In this document: positions 1 through 7,275 of the stretch, in pieces | Position numbering within the stretch: the stretch's first letter is position 1 | How the letters are laid out: every line of letters begins with the position of its first letter | DNA from: Alphaproteobacteria bacterium | Lineage (GTDB): Bacteria > Pseudomonadota > Alphaproteobacteria > UBA8366 | DNA: 20,810 nucleotides | NCBI GenBank assembly: GCA_029861675.1 | Contig: JAOTYV010000050.1 | Coordinates: forward strand, 1 to 20,810 | Direction: 5' to 3' | Position numbers and translations under genes: made by a program | The notes under the pieces: generated by a model | Seen by the model: the letters and a program-made list of their open reading frames with translations, nothing else | Database searches by the model: none | What the model was told of the DNA's origin: nothing

Positions 1-1089
1 GCCATAGCACGGCTGATCGAACGGTACTGTCTCGCTACCTATGACGCCGCGCTGGACGCCTACCTGGACTATTCCGAACGGCGCCTCCGCGCCGCGATCG
101 ATCGGCTTGAACCCGGCACCTACCGGTCGGAAGACATGATGTCGGGAGCCGGCGACGCGTTGGCGCGGATTGCCTGCACGGTGACCGTGCAATCGGGAGG
201 ACTGATCTTCGACTTCGAGGGAACCGACCGCCAGATCCCAAGCGCCCGCAATGTTCCGACCCAGGCGCTTGCGGCCACCGTCTACACGGTCATGAAGGCA
301 TTGCTGGACCCGGATGCGCCCGCCAACGGCGGCGCTTTCCGCGCCATCGAGATCCGGGCGCCGGCGGGCTGCATCGTCAATCCCGTACCGCCGGCGCCGG
401 TCGGCGCGCGGTCGATAACCTGTGGCGTCGTTGACGGCGTCATCATCTCGGCACTATCGGCGGCAATGCCGGCAAAACGCATGGCGCCATCCGGCCCGCA
501 CCACCTGCTGCTTGTCGCCGGGACCGATCCGCGCAACGGACGATATTTCGTGAATTACGAGACCGTCGCCGGGGCGCTGGGCGCCCGCGCGAACCGCGAC
601 GGCATGGATGCGGTGCGGACTTTGTCGTCCGGCAGCGCCAACCTTCCGGTGGAGGCGCTCGAACATGCCTACCCGTTGCGCATCGAGCAGTATGCGCTGC
701 GCAGCGGATCAGGCGGTACGGGGCAGTTTCGGGGCGGTGACGGGCTTGTCCGCGACTACCGTGTCCTTGCCGACGATGTCACGGTCAGCCTGACCGGGGA
801 ACGGCAATCGAACCCGGCGCAGGGAGATGCCGGCGGCGGAGACGGCGCCCTCGGCGCATTCCTCCTCGATCCAGACACCGGCGGCGAGCGCAAACTCCCT
901 GCGGCCGTAAGAGAGCTGAAATTACCGCGCGGTGCGGTGCTGCGGATTGCCACACCTGGCGGCGGGGGATTTGGCCCGGCGCAAAAACGGGACGCCGACC
1001 GTGTCGCGCGCGATCTCGACGAGGGGCGCATCACGATGACCACGGCGCGGACGGCCTACGGTTGGAAGGACAGTGTCGGAGACGGCTAG
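1..1089 (+). CDS. Hydantoinase B/oxoprolinase family protein, C-terminal part (5' end outside window)
   Basis: The frame is open from base 1, so the gene starts upstream; 362 residues are visible and stop at TAG 1087-1089. The visible part begins with a segment around DYSERRLRAAI that is typical of the middle of HyuB proteins. It then carries GTDRQIPSARNVP, a glycine-rich NGGAFRAIEI segment with VNPVPPAPVGARS, and the late motif GSGGTGQFRGGDGLVRDY followed by the C-terminal TPGGGGFG motif. In this family (N-methylhydantoinase B, 5-oxoprolinase, acetone carboxylase alpha-type) the B subunit works with an A subunit in ATP-dependent opening or carboxylation of cyclic amides or ketones. The A subunit would be expected upstream, outside the window. 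The gene shares direction with the PhyH gene 69 bp downstream and may be co-transcribed with it. Family assignment is secure; substrate is not. Confidence 0.93.
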   Translation, partial: AIARLIERYCLATYDAALDAYLDYSERRLRAAIDRLEPGTYRSEDMMSGAGDALARIACTVTVQSGGLIFDFEGTDRQIPSARNVPTQALAATVYTVMKALLDPDAPANGGAFRAIEIRAPAGCIVNPVPPAPVGARSITCGVVDGVIISALSAAMPAKRMAPSGPHHLLLVAGTDPRNGRYFVNYETVAGALGARANRDGMDAVRTLSSGSANLPVEALEHAYPLRIEQYALRSGSGGTGQFRGGDGLVRDYRVLADDVTVSLTGERQSNPAQGDAGGGDGALGAFLLDPDTGGERKLPAAVRELKLPRGAVLRIATPGGGGFGPAQKRDADRVARDLDEGRITMTTARTAYGWKDSVGDG

Positions 1090-1158
1090 CGGTGGGTATA
1101 CTCCGCCATCCACACTGGGCGCCACGGTGATCCAGGTTCCGACGAAAGGGAATTAAAA

Positions 1159-2010
1159 ATGCCCAAGACGCTTTCCACAGAGGCGGTCGAGCATTTCCAC
1201 AATCACGGATATTTCTCGCCCGTCCCCGTCCTGTCGCCGGACGAAGTCGCGCATTTTCGGGGCTGCCTCGAGAATTTCGAAGCAAAGTACCCAAGCGACG
1301 TCAAAAAGCTTAAGAGCAAGTCGCACCTGCTGTGTCCCTGGGTCGAGGATATCGCGCGCCACCCGCGCATACTCAACGTCTACGAAGACCTCATCGGTCC
1401 CAATATTCTCTGTTACAGCATGGCTTTCCGGATCAAGGACCCGGACGGCAAAACCCATGCGGGCTGGCATCAGGACGGCGCCTATAACCCGATCAAACCC
1501 ATCCTGGTGATCGGCGCGCTCGCGCTCGCTGAATGTTCCGTGGCGCATGGCTGTCTTAGGGTCATCCCCGGCTCGCACAAGACCGGCGTTCTGCCCCATA
1601 CGGATACGGGCAATCCGGATAGCATCCTGTCCCGTGGCCAATACATCTCCGCGGATATAGACGAGTCAAAAGCCGTTGATATTGTATTGAAACCGGGCGA
1701 GATCGGCCTGTTCGACGCCGGGATCATTCACAGTTCCGGGGTCAACCTCTCGGATGAACGCCGCCTTATCGTGCTGGTGGAAATGATACCGACGCATTCG
1801 GAAGTCCGGGCGCATCGCGATTCCGCGATGCTGGTGCGCGGAGTCGATACCTATGGGCATGTCGATATCGACCCGTCGCCGAAAACGGAGTTCGGCCCGG
1901 AGGCGCTAGCGGCGTGGCGCAATGCGACCAAGAAGACAGGCAAGAACGTGTTTGCCGGCAGCCCCCTCCCGCCGACCGAAGTTTACGGCGGCCAAGCGTC
2001 CGACCGGTAG
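1159..2010 (+). CDS. Phytanoyl-CoA dioxygenase (PhyH) family Fe(II)/2OG oxygenase
   Basis: This 283-residue protein has the usual PhyH length. An N-terminal helix (STEAVEHFHNHGYF) leads into the double-stranded beta-helix core. The iron triad is visible as H104-x-D106 (AGWHQDGAYN) and H191 (GIIHSSG), with the 2-oxoglutarate-binding arginine at R201 or R202. The loop IPGSHKTG (136-143) is also typical. The start ATG has an AAGGGA ribosome site about 8 bases upstream. PhyH proteins hydroxylate, or in some cases halogenate or epimerise, small acids, acyl-CoAs or tailored metabolites; the substrate here is unknown. It lies 69 bp downstream of the hydantoinase B gene and is convergent with the CmcJ-like gene. 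Its last 16 residues, ending EVYGG-x-A-x-DR, reappear as a degraded scar on the opposite strand at 4688-4741. Confidence 0.92.
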   Translation: MPKTLSTEAVEHFHNHGYFSPVPVLSPDEVAHFRGCLENFEAKYPSDVKKLKSKSHLLCPWVEDIARHPRILNVYEDLIGPNILCYSMAFRIKDPDGKTHAGWHQDGAYNPIKPILVIGALALAECSVAHGCLRVIPGSHKTGVLPHTDTGNPDSILSRGQYISADIDESKAVDIVLKPGEIGLFDAGIIHSSGVNLSDERRLIVLVEMIPTHSEVRAHRDSAMLVRGVDTYGHVDIDPSPKTEFGPEALAAWRNATKKTGKNVFAGSPLPPTEVYGGQASDR

Positions 2011-2103
2011 ATACCGGCAAAAAGGGAGCTCGAAACAGCGGGCCGTCTGCCTTGCGGGCTGGATGAAGCGTAGGCTCACCCTCGCCCGGACGAGCATCCC
2101 GTA

Positions 2104-3381
2104 TCAGAAGAAGACATAGGATCTGACCACGACGTTCTTGCGGCAGGGCGCGTCGTCCGGCGCGGTCGGGTCGATGCAGGCTGTATGGAATGACCAGCGC
2201 GAGACGGAGCCGTCTGCGATGGAGTCGTAGCATTTGAGCATCGAGACTTCGGTCGGCTTCTGCTGGGGAAACCAGTACCACTCGTGGTCCGGGCGGTAGG
2301 TGAAACGCGTGGTCTCGCCGACACGGTCGTCGTAAATGCGGTAGTTGGTGATATAGGGCTGGTCGGCGAATGAGGGCCAGGCGCAGAGTACGAAGGGGTT
2401 CTGGCGCACGGTCTCCATCGGCTTGGCGAGGTTGATCGACATGAACCGCCGCGACATCTTCGCGTCGGCCTCCGCCTCCGTATAGTGCTGCTCGCGCCCG
2501 AAGTTCCGCAGGTTCTTGGTGAGCAGCTCACGGCAGCGCACGCGGCCGCTGTTGTCGTTCAGGTCGTTGTGTACGAGGTTGGCGTAGTTGGCGTTCACAC
2601 CCGGGTTCTTGTTGTCCTGGTCTTCCGTGCGGTCGCCCTCGTAATCCTGGTCAAACACATCGTGGTTGTACACGAGCGCATCCGTCGCGCCCGGGAAAAA
2701 CTCCAGGAGAAGCTTCTCTATCTCCGGGTAGAAAACGCGCTCCACCTCCGCGGAGTCATAGAAGTTCTCGCACTTGGACTCGCAGTGCGCCAGCGAGACG
2801 CCGAGCGCGTCCATGCATTCGGGGCTGTTGGGCGAGAGACCCGGGTGGTACTCCTCCATTCGCCGCGCGTCGCGCATCACCTGCGGAAAATAGAGGCATC
2901 GCCTTTTGGTGTCCTGCTCCTCCTTGCGCAATGCTTCCGCCTCGGCCGCGCGCGCCGGGTCCCGCCAGAGTGCGTTGGACGAAACGATGGAATAAGACGA
3001 CTGCTCGGAGACGGTATAGCGCAGTGGAAGCGCCAGGCCGCCTTCCGGGGCTTCCATGTTGTTCGCCCGAATATAGTCCATGCATTCCGAATATTCACGA
3101 AATCCAACGCCCCACTTGGTCTCGATGGGGCCAGGCGGCGCCTTGTCGATCATGTCGATAACCGCCTGTCCCTCCCCTTCGGCAATCTGGTTGAGCGCCG
3201 TCTCCAACGCCGCAGCGGTTCCCGCATCCCCGTCCCGGTCGAGCGACATGTAGGATAAACCGCCATTCGCGGCGATCGGCGGCGGCTGCCCTTCGGTGAG
3301 TTGGAAGGGAGGCACATAGGCCGACGAAGCCGTATCCGTATCCGCCGTAACGCGGTTCTCCATGACCTTGAGCCGATCCAT
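2104..3381 (-). CDS. CmcJ/NvfI-like putative Fe(II)/2OG oxygenase with long N-terminal extension
   Basis: This is a 425-residue protein. From about residue 200 it matches the CmcJ/NvfI/GA4-desaturase-like group: FYDSAEVERVFYPEIEKLL (208-226), a short strand ending VYNHDV (237-242), LVHNDLN (269-275), RPDHEWYWFPQQ (363-374), EVSMLKCYDS (378-387), FHTA (398-401) and a C-terminal VVVRSYVFF. H271-x-D273 and H399 are the likely iron ligands. Members include cephamycin CmcJ and the fungal endoperoxidase NvfI, which tailor secondary metabolites. Usual proteins are about 270-320 residues, so roughly the first 150 residues are extra and I do not recognise them. The family's usual tryptophan-arginine-proline segment appears here as NLAKPM (317-322). 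The start is fixed by a strong AGGAGGA site 6 bases before the ATG. The gene lies 210 bp downstream of the second PhyH gene on the same strand. Confidence 0.78.
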   Translation of the reverse strand: MDRLKVMENRVTADTDTASSAYVPPFQLTEGQPPPIAANGGLSYMSLDRDGDAGTAAALETALNQIAEGEGQAVIDMIDKAPPGPIETKWGVGFREYSECMDYIRANNMEAPEGGLALPLRYTVSEQSSYSIVSSNALWRDPARAAEAEALRKEEQDTKRRCLYFPQVMRDARRMEEYHPGLSPNSPECMDALGVSLAHCESKCENFYDSAEVERVFYPEIEKLLLEFFPGATDALVYNHDVFDQDYEGDRTEDQDNKNPGVNANYANLVHNDLNDNSGRVRCRELLTKNLRNFGREQHYTEAEADAKMSRRFMSINLAKPMETVRQNPFVLCAWPSFADQPYITNYRIYDDRVGETTRFTYRPDHEWYWFPQQKPTEVSMLKCYDSIADGSVSRWSFHTACIDPTAPDDAPCRKNVVVRSYVFF

Positions 3382-3572
3382 AACATTCCTCCTGATTACA
3401 AGCGCTCAATCGTGACACACAGGGTGTATTCCCGCTAGGGCCTGTACTTGCTTAATCGTGTATTTGCTGCGGCCTGCCCCATTTCGAGGCGCGATTTTCC
3501 GGGCAAACCAGGCCCGGTGATCATGTGCCGAGGGTTGACGCCTCTAGGCAATTCGGGCCGCTCCGGGAAGGG

Positions 3573-3587
3573 TAAGGCCTCGCCTTA
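3573..3587. other. Short hairpin just after the second PhyH gene
   Basis: A perfect 6-bp inverted repeat with a 3-base loop (TAAGGC-CTC-GCCTTA) sits 4 bases beyond the PhyH stop codon, in the 210-bp gap before the CmcJ-like gene. A second one (CCGGGC-7 nt-GCCCGG) lies at 3499-3517. Neither is followed by a T-run on either strand, so a classical terminator is not supported. They could stabilise the upstream mRNA end. No other gene is visible in this gap. Confidence 0.3.
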
Positions 3588-3591
3588 AGCT

Positions 3592-4509
3592 TCAGACCAG
3601 CGCCGGCTGGCGCGTCTGCTCCTCCTGCCCGGCCGTCTCGAAATATTTGTTCCCGAGAATACTCTGGTTGTCGTAGATCGACCCCTTGATCAGGCCCGGA
3701 CGCGTCGGTAACGGAATTCGGACCGGCACCTCCTTCGTACGGGGGATGAGTGTCGGCTGGCCGCGTACAATCCGGCTGTCGAAGGCTTCGAGCCCACCCT
3801 TAAGGTCATGTAGCGGCCAAGCGTCGACTGCCGCATAGGCGTACAAAAGAAAATTCCGTGAGCGCGACGACCGATTGCAGGACGAACCGTGAATCAGCCG
3901 AGCGTGATGGATGGTCAAAGTGCCCGCCGGTCCCATCAGCGGTACCGCCTTCGACAAATCGACGTCACACTCCTCGAGATCCATCGCGCCGCAGAAATAA
4001 GGGCCTTCGTGATGATTGTAGGTCGGCCCTTTGTGGCTGCCGGGGATTACCATCATCGGGCCGTTCTCCTCCGTGCAGTCGTCGAGGTAGATGCCGACCG
4101 CCAGGACGTCGTCGTTGGTGTGCGGGTAGAAGGCCCAGTCCTGATGCCATTCGATCGACTCGCCTACGCTCGCCGACTTCATGTTGATCTTGGTGTTGTG
4201 TATGCGGATGCCCGACGGCATCAGCGGGTCAAGCAGGTCGAGTATCGCCGGGTCGGCGGCGAGCCCCCCGAAGTATTCCGAATGCTCGTGTGGGGACTTG
4301 ATGCGGCGGATCCGGGGCTCTTCCGGCGTGTGGCTCGGGTCGAGGTCGAGCATCGGGATCGGTTCCGTGATGGTCGAGGCGACGGCGACCATGCGGTCGG
4401 TCTCGGCGATCGACGCGCGGAGGATTTCCTTCGGCACCACGTCGTGCAGCACGAGGTAACCCTGCTCATTGTAAGAGTCGATTTCGCCCTGCGTCAGCGT
4501 CCGCGTCAT
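3592..4509 (-). CDS. Phytanoyl-CoA dioxygenase (PhyH) family Fe(II)/2OG oxygenase, second paralogue
   Basis: The chosen start (ATG at 4509) gives 305 residues beginning MTRTLTQGEID and is preceded by a GGGAGGAA ribosome site. The frame stays open 42 codons further upstream, but that stretch looks non-coding and overlaps a likely promoter. The PhyH core is complete: HxD at H122-x-D124 (EWHQDWAFYP), IPGSHKGP (155-162), H207 (ARLIHGSS) and an arginine at R216 or R218 for 2-oxoglutarate. It is only distantly similar to the PhyH protein at 1159-2010, so this is not a recent duplication. The wider gene set on this strand (IPNS-like oxygenase, RraA, CmcJ-like) suggests a shared degradative or tailoring role. 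The substrate is unknown. Confidence 0.92.
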   Translation of the reverse strand: MTRTLTQGEIDSYNEQGYLVLHDVVPKEILRASIAETDRMVAVASTITEPIPMLDLDPSHTPEEPRIRRIKSPHEHSEYFGGLAADPAILDLLDPLMPSGIRIHNTKINMKSASVGESIEWHQDWAFYPHTNDDVLAVGIYLDDCTEENGPMMVIPGSHKGPTYNHHEGPYFCGAMDLEECDVDLSKAVPLMGPAGTLTIHHARLIHGSSCNRSSRSRNFLLYAYAAVDAWPLHDLKGGLEAFDSRIVRGQPTLIPRTKEVPVRIPLPTRPGLIKGSIYDNQSILGNKYFETAGQEEQTRQPALV

Positions 4510-4542
4510 GTGGTTCCTCCCGCGAAGATGTATCCACTGGCC

Positions 4543-4576
4543 CGGTCGCACGGCGACCGTATCGGGAAGCATAGTA
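4543..4576 (-). promoter_or_regulatory. Candidate promoter and operator before the second PhyH gene
   Basis: Reading toward the PhyH gene, there is an extended -10-like element TGC-TACTAT at 4579-4571, with no good -35 box. About 11 bases further on comes a perfect 7-bp inverted repeat with a 3-base loop (CGGTCGC-ACG-GCGACCG, 4543-4559). The repeat would lie in the early 5' leader, 34-50 bases before the start codon, a usual place for a repressor site. This is pattern-based only; no regulator gene is present in the window. Confidence 0.3.
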
Positions 4577-4687
4577 GCATCACAAAGCGCTGAATCGAAA
4601 TTCGGGCTTTCGGATAGCGGCCATCCGCTGGACACGGCCGGCGTTGCCCTGAGAGCCTATGATCCGGCGTTTCCAGGGCGCTCTCAT

Positions 4688-4741
4688 TCACGCGCGGTCG
4701 GGTGCTTCGCCGCCGTAGACTTCTGTCGGCGCGAGGGGGCC
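4688..4741 (-). pseudogene. Remnant of the 3' end of a third PhyH gene
   Basis: On the minus strand this stretch reads GPLAPTEVYGGEAPDRA and then a stop. The C-terminus of the PhyH protein at 1159-2010 reads SPLPPTEVYGGQASDR and then stops. Twelve of 16 residues agree, and at the DNA level 4695-4738 (reversed) matches 1963-2006 at 38 of 44 positions. Most differences are at third codon positions, as expected if both were once under coding selection. Upstream the frame soon loses similarity and meets a stop, so only the tail of the gene survives. It lies on the opposite strand from its best match. This is a short match, but a specific one. Confidence 0.6.
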
Positions 4742-4856
4742 GGTGACCAGAATGGCGGGAGAAAACCGTGATCGTGCTCATCTTGCCAATGCTTAGAAGA
4801 CGTTATCACGCTACGTCAGCCTGAAATCCGGTTGTTGCTGATCGCGCCGGAATATT

Positions 4857-5480
4857 CTAGCGGTCGAACTGTTTTGCATATTCGGCCTCCTGATCATGGA
4901 TTTGCATTGCGCGTTCTAGAATGGCGTCCTTTTTCTCCGGCGGCACAATAATAATGCCGGTCTCGTCGCCGAAAACGATGTCACCCTGGCGAATTTGGAC
5001 ATTGCACATCGTCACCGGCTCATTCAGTCCGACCGTCTCTAAATCCCATAGACTTTTTACCGGCGAGAAGCCTTGGCAAAAAACCGGAAAATCGAGCGAG
5101 CGAATCTCGTGCGCGTCGCGCGTCGCGCCGTTGATCACGGCGCCCGCCACATCACGGGCGCCGGCGCGCATACAATGGTTTTCGCCCCAGGTGCCCGTGT
5201 CGATCCGCCCGCCCGCATCGATGACGACAACCTCGCCCGCCGACGCCAACTCGCCCGATACCTTGGCATGGCTGACCAGGGCGTCCGTGCGCGAAGCCGT
5301 GCAGTGTTTCGGTACCTGACGCACCGTAAAGGCAGTCCCAACCATCTTGCCGCCCGGTTTCCCCAAATAGGCAAAGCCGTGCAGCACGGTCCGGGGCAGC
5401 GACAGGCCCTCCATCGCATCGCTGATATGCCCGCTTTGCAGGCTCAGAAAGGTGTTCCGGTCTTTGTCGCTGAGGGCCAT
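4857..5480 (-). CDS. RraA-like family protein (HMG/CHA aldolase-like fold)
   Basis: This 207-residue protein spans the whole RraA/RraA-like fold. Visible hallmarks are GHISDAMEG near the N-terminus (17-24), VVVIDAGGRIDTGTWGEN (84-101) as the nucleotide- or acid-binding glycine loop, NGATRD (117-122) with the conserved R121-D122 pair that holds substrate and divalent metal, and GDIVFGDETGIIIVP (166-180). Relatives are either class II aldolases that cleave 4-hydroxy-4-methyl-2-oxoglutarate and similar products of ring cleavage, or RNase E inhibitors. The RD pair and the catabolic surroundings favour a lyase or decarboxylase, which is an inference. The start ATG has only a weak GGAT site. It lies in the same direction as the upstream recombinase-tail-like gene and the IPNS-like gene. 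Confidence 0.9.
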   Translation of the reverse strand: MALSDKDRNTFLSLQSGHISDAMEGLSLPRTVLHGFAYLGKPGGKMVGTAFTVRQVPKHCTASRTDALVSHAKVSGELASAGEVVVIDAGGRIDTGTWGENHCMRAGARDVAGAVINGATRDAHEIRSLDFPVFCQGFSPVKSLWDLETVGLNEPVTMCNVQIRQGDIVFGDETGIIIVPPEKKDAILERAMQIHDQEAEYAKQFDR

Positions 5481-5589
5481 TTTTCATTATCCGTTTCTAT
5501 TTACCGGTTCATGCCGGGCGCGTAACCGCCCCCGCACTGCAGAACTTCAATACGACTGCTTTTACTCGATACCTTCAGGCTGGTCAGGA

Positions 5590-5940
5590 TCAGACATCGC
5601 GCCCACCTTCGCCGCCCGTGCGATAGCGCTTTGCCCCCGGACTGCTGAGAAACTTCTCGACGGTCGCGCCGTTCCAATCTCTGCCTTTCCGGGTGGTCAG
5701 GCCGATGGCGTTGAAATGCCCGGCGATGGCTTGCGGCGTCTTCATGCCGGCCGCCTCGGCAGCCTCCACCTCGGCCACGATACGCCTCACGAATGCCTCT
5801 ATCTCATGTCGCGGCTGCACCATATCCTCGACTATACAGAATCGGTGCGGCATGTCGCCTTCGGCCAAAAGCGGAAGACAAGGTGTGGCCCGCCGCAGGT
5901 GCCCTTTGGCCGGCGACCGGTATTCGACGATACGAAGCAC
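5590..5940 (-). CDS. Small hypothetical protein resembling a serine recombinase C-terminal segment
   Basis: The frame encodes up to 116 residues from a GTG at 5940; ATGs at 5853 and 5823 are alternative starts. The second half (roughly residues 62-105) contains PQAIAGHFNAIGLTTRKGRD followed by WNGATVEKFL. This is the pattern of the helix-rich recombinase region near the C-terminus of large serine recombinases, where a weak AIA-x-x-LN-x-x-G-(I/L)-T-T-x-x-G motif recurs. There is no catalytic resolvase domain, so it is either a small stand-alone DNA-binding protein or the residue of a lost recombinase. It begins 11 bases after the IPNS-like gene on the same strand and could be read through from it. 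Moderately sure that it is coding; function unknown. Confidence 0.5.
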   Translation of the reverse strand: MLRIVEYRSPAKGHLRRATPCLPLLAEGDMPHRFCIVEDMVQPRHEIEAFVRRIVAEVEAAEAAGMKTPQAIAGHFNAIGLTTRKGRDWNGATVEKFLSSPGAKRYRTGGEGGRDV

Positions 5941-5951
5941 GCGGTGGGCCG

Positions 5952-6992
5952 CTAACGATAGCGGTTGCGCATATCGACCGTGCCGTGATTCTTTTGGTGA
6001 AAATAGTTGGCGCTAAAGAACTCCATGATGAGATCGGCATAGATCGCCCGCGCGTATTTCGGCGGGTCGCCCTCGCCGGTGCAGCCCGGCAGCACTTCGA
6101 TCGTACGGTGCGGATTTGGACTATGAAAATAGGCGAGCGAATATCGATCCTTCGCGCCATCGACGATCACGCCATGCGGCGTCGACAGGAATCGGTCGTT
6201 CGACATCCGTCGCAGGATATTGCCGATATTAACCAGGAACGTGCCGGGGATGAGCGGCGGCGTAATCCACGCGCCGGACGGCAGGCGCAGTGCCAGCCCG
6301 GGCACCTCCATGCGCGCCAGGATCGTCAGGAAACTGTTGTCCGTATGCGGTCCGGCGCCGAAGTCGTTGTCCTCGAGCCTGGTCGGCGGATAGTGCAGCA
6401 TCCGCAACGTCGCGTGGTTCTCATCCGCGAACAGGGGCGCAAAGAAATCCGCATCCAGTCCAAGCGCCGCCGCGAAGGCCGGCAACATCCGATCGCCGAG
6501 CGCGTTCACCGCGTGGAAATAGGCCATCACGCCCTCGCGAAATCCGGGCAGCTTCTCCGGCCAATAATTGCCGCCGCGCAACGGTAGCCCCGCGATGCGG
6601 TCGGGATGGTCCGGTGCGCGGTCATGCGTAACGAAGAAAGATTCGTTTTGGTTCGGCTTGGTCGCCGCGTGCACCGTCGAATGCGCCTGTTTGCTGGTGT
6701 TTATCTCCAGAAAGCCGACATTGTTGCTGTCCAGCTTGAGTTTCCGCTTGTCATCCGACGGCTGGGCATGAAACCGCTTCGATTGCTCGAACGCGCCGTC
6801 GATCAGATCCTGGGGAACCCCATGGTTCTTGATGTAGAGAAACCCGATGGTTTCACAGGCCTGCCTAACCTCCGCGCCAAGCTTCTCGAGCGCACCGGCT
6901 TCTCCGGCAAAATAGGGACCAAAATCGATGACCGGGATTTGCGCCACGGCCGCGTCCATGTCGTCAGGCGCATTTTCCTTGAACAAATGCAT
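5952..6992 (-). CDS. Isopenicillin N synthase-like Fe(II)/2OG dioxygenase
   Basis: This 346-residue protein has the usual two-part layout. The N-terminal DIOX_N segment runs IPVIDFGPYF (19-28) to GFLYIKNHGVP (50-60), and the C-terminal 2OG-FeII_Oxy domain follows. The catalytic set is complete: H216-x-D218 (GPHTDNSF), H273 (STPHGV) and the R-x-S pair R283/S285 (DRYSLAYF) that binds the 2-oxoglutarate carboxylate. Because R-x-S is present it is probably a 2OG-using oxygenase rather than a true IPNS, which needs no 2OG. An AAAGGA site stands about 10 bases before the ATG at 6992. It is the first minus-strand gene after a 283-bp divergent intergenic region and so probably leads the set running down to 2104. 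The substrate is unknown. Confidence 0.93.
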   Translation of the reverse strand: MHLFKENAPDDMDAAVAQIPVIDFGPYFAGEAGALEKLGAEVRQACETIGFLYIKNHGVPQDLIDGAFEQSKRFHAQPSDDKRKLKLDSNNVGFLEINTSKQAHSTVHAATKPNQNESFFVTHDRAPDHPDRIAGLPLRGGNYWPEKLPGFREGVMAYFHAVNALGDRMLPAFAAALGLDADFFAPLFADENHATLRMLHYPPTRLEDNDFGAGPHTDNSFLTILARMEVPGLALRLPSGAWITPPLIPGTFLVNIGNILRRMSNDRFLSTPHGVIVDGAKDRYSLAYFHSPNPHRTIEVLPGCTGEGDPPKYARAIYADLIMEFFSANYFHQKNHGTVDMRNRYR

Positions 6993-7275
6993 GGACTGAA
7001 ATCCTTTAACTCAATCCCGGGACCCGAGGCGCCAAGCTTATCCAATCCGGGCGGTCGAAGGAAGGTAAGGCCGCTGCCATCACAACAATCGACGCGAACG
7101 GCGGCCGATCGGGAGTCCGCATTCGCACGGTTTTGGTCCGGTCGTCCCTTACCAACGGACATCCCAGCACCCGCGCTCGACTTCCGCTTTTGCACCGCTG
7201 CGGACATCCGGTTGGCAAGACATTCTGTTCAGAGCAGCGCTCATTTCGTACCATCCGCTACGCAGAGGATGGACA
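6993..7275. other. 283-bp divergent intergenic region
   Basis: Promoters for the IPNS-like gene (leftward) and the Imm35-like gene (rightward) must lie here, but I see no convincing -35/-10 pair. The stretch 7157-7209 carries two copies of CGGACATCC and the phrase TTCCGCTTTTGCACCGCTGCGGACA. This resembles a kind of short interspersed sequence that I recall from alphaproteobacterial intergenic regions. No reading frame here looks like a protein. Confidence 0.35.

Larger units (their letters stand above)
4510..4856. other. 347-bp gap without an intact gene
   Basis: This gap between the RraA-like gene and the second PhyH gene holds the candidate promoter/operator (4543-4579) and the PhyH 3' scar (4688-4741). 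The open frames across it on both strands show no recognisable protein. The remaining bases, about 4580-4687 and 4742-4856, show nothing I can name. Confidence 0.6.

Noticed and set aside
2485..3258. 257-residue plus-strand frame opposite the CmcJ-like gene
   Set aside because: Valine/arginine-rich shadow without motifs; the minus strand has a strong ribosome site and family motifs.
4506..4781. 91-residue minus and 87-residue plus frames over the PhyH scar gap
   Set aside because: Neither frame carries recognisable motifs; the scar itself is in a different frame.
5949..5964. Hairpin CCGCTA-4 nt-TAGCGG at the stop of the IPNS-like gene considered as terminator
   Set aside because: No T-run follows on the minus strand, and the next gene starts 11 bases on.
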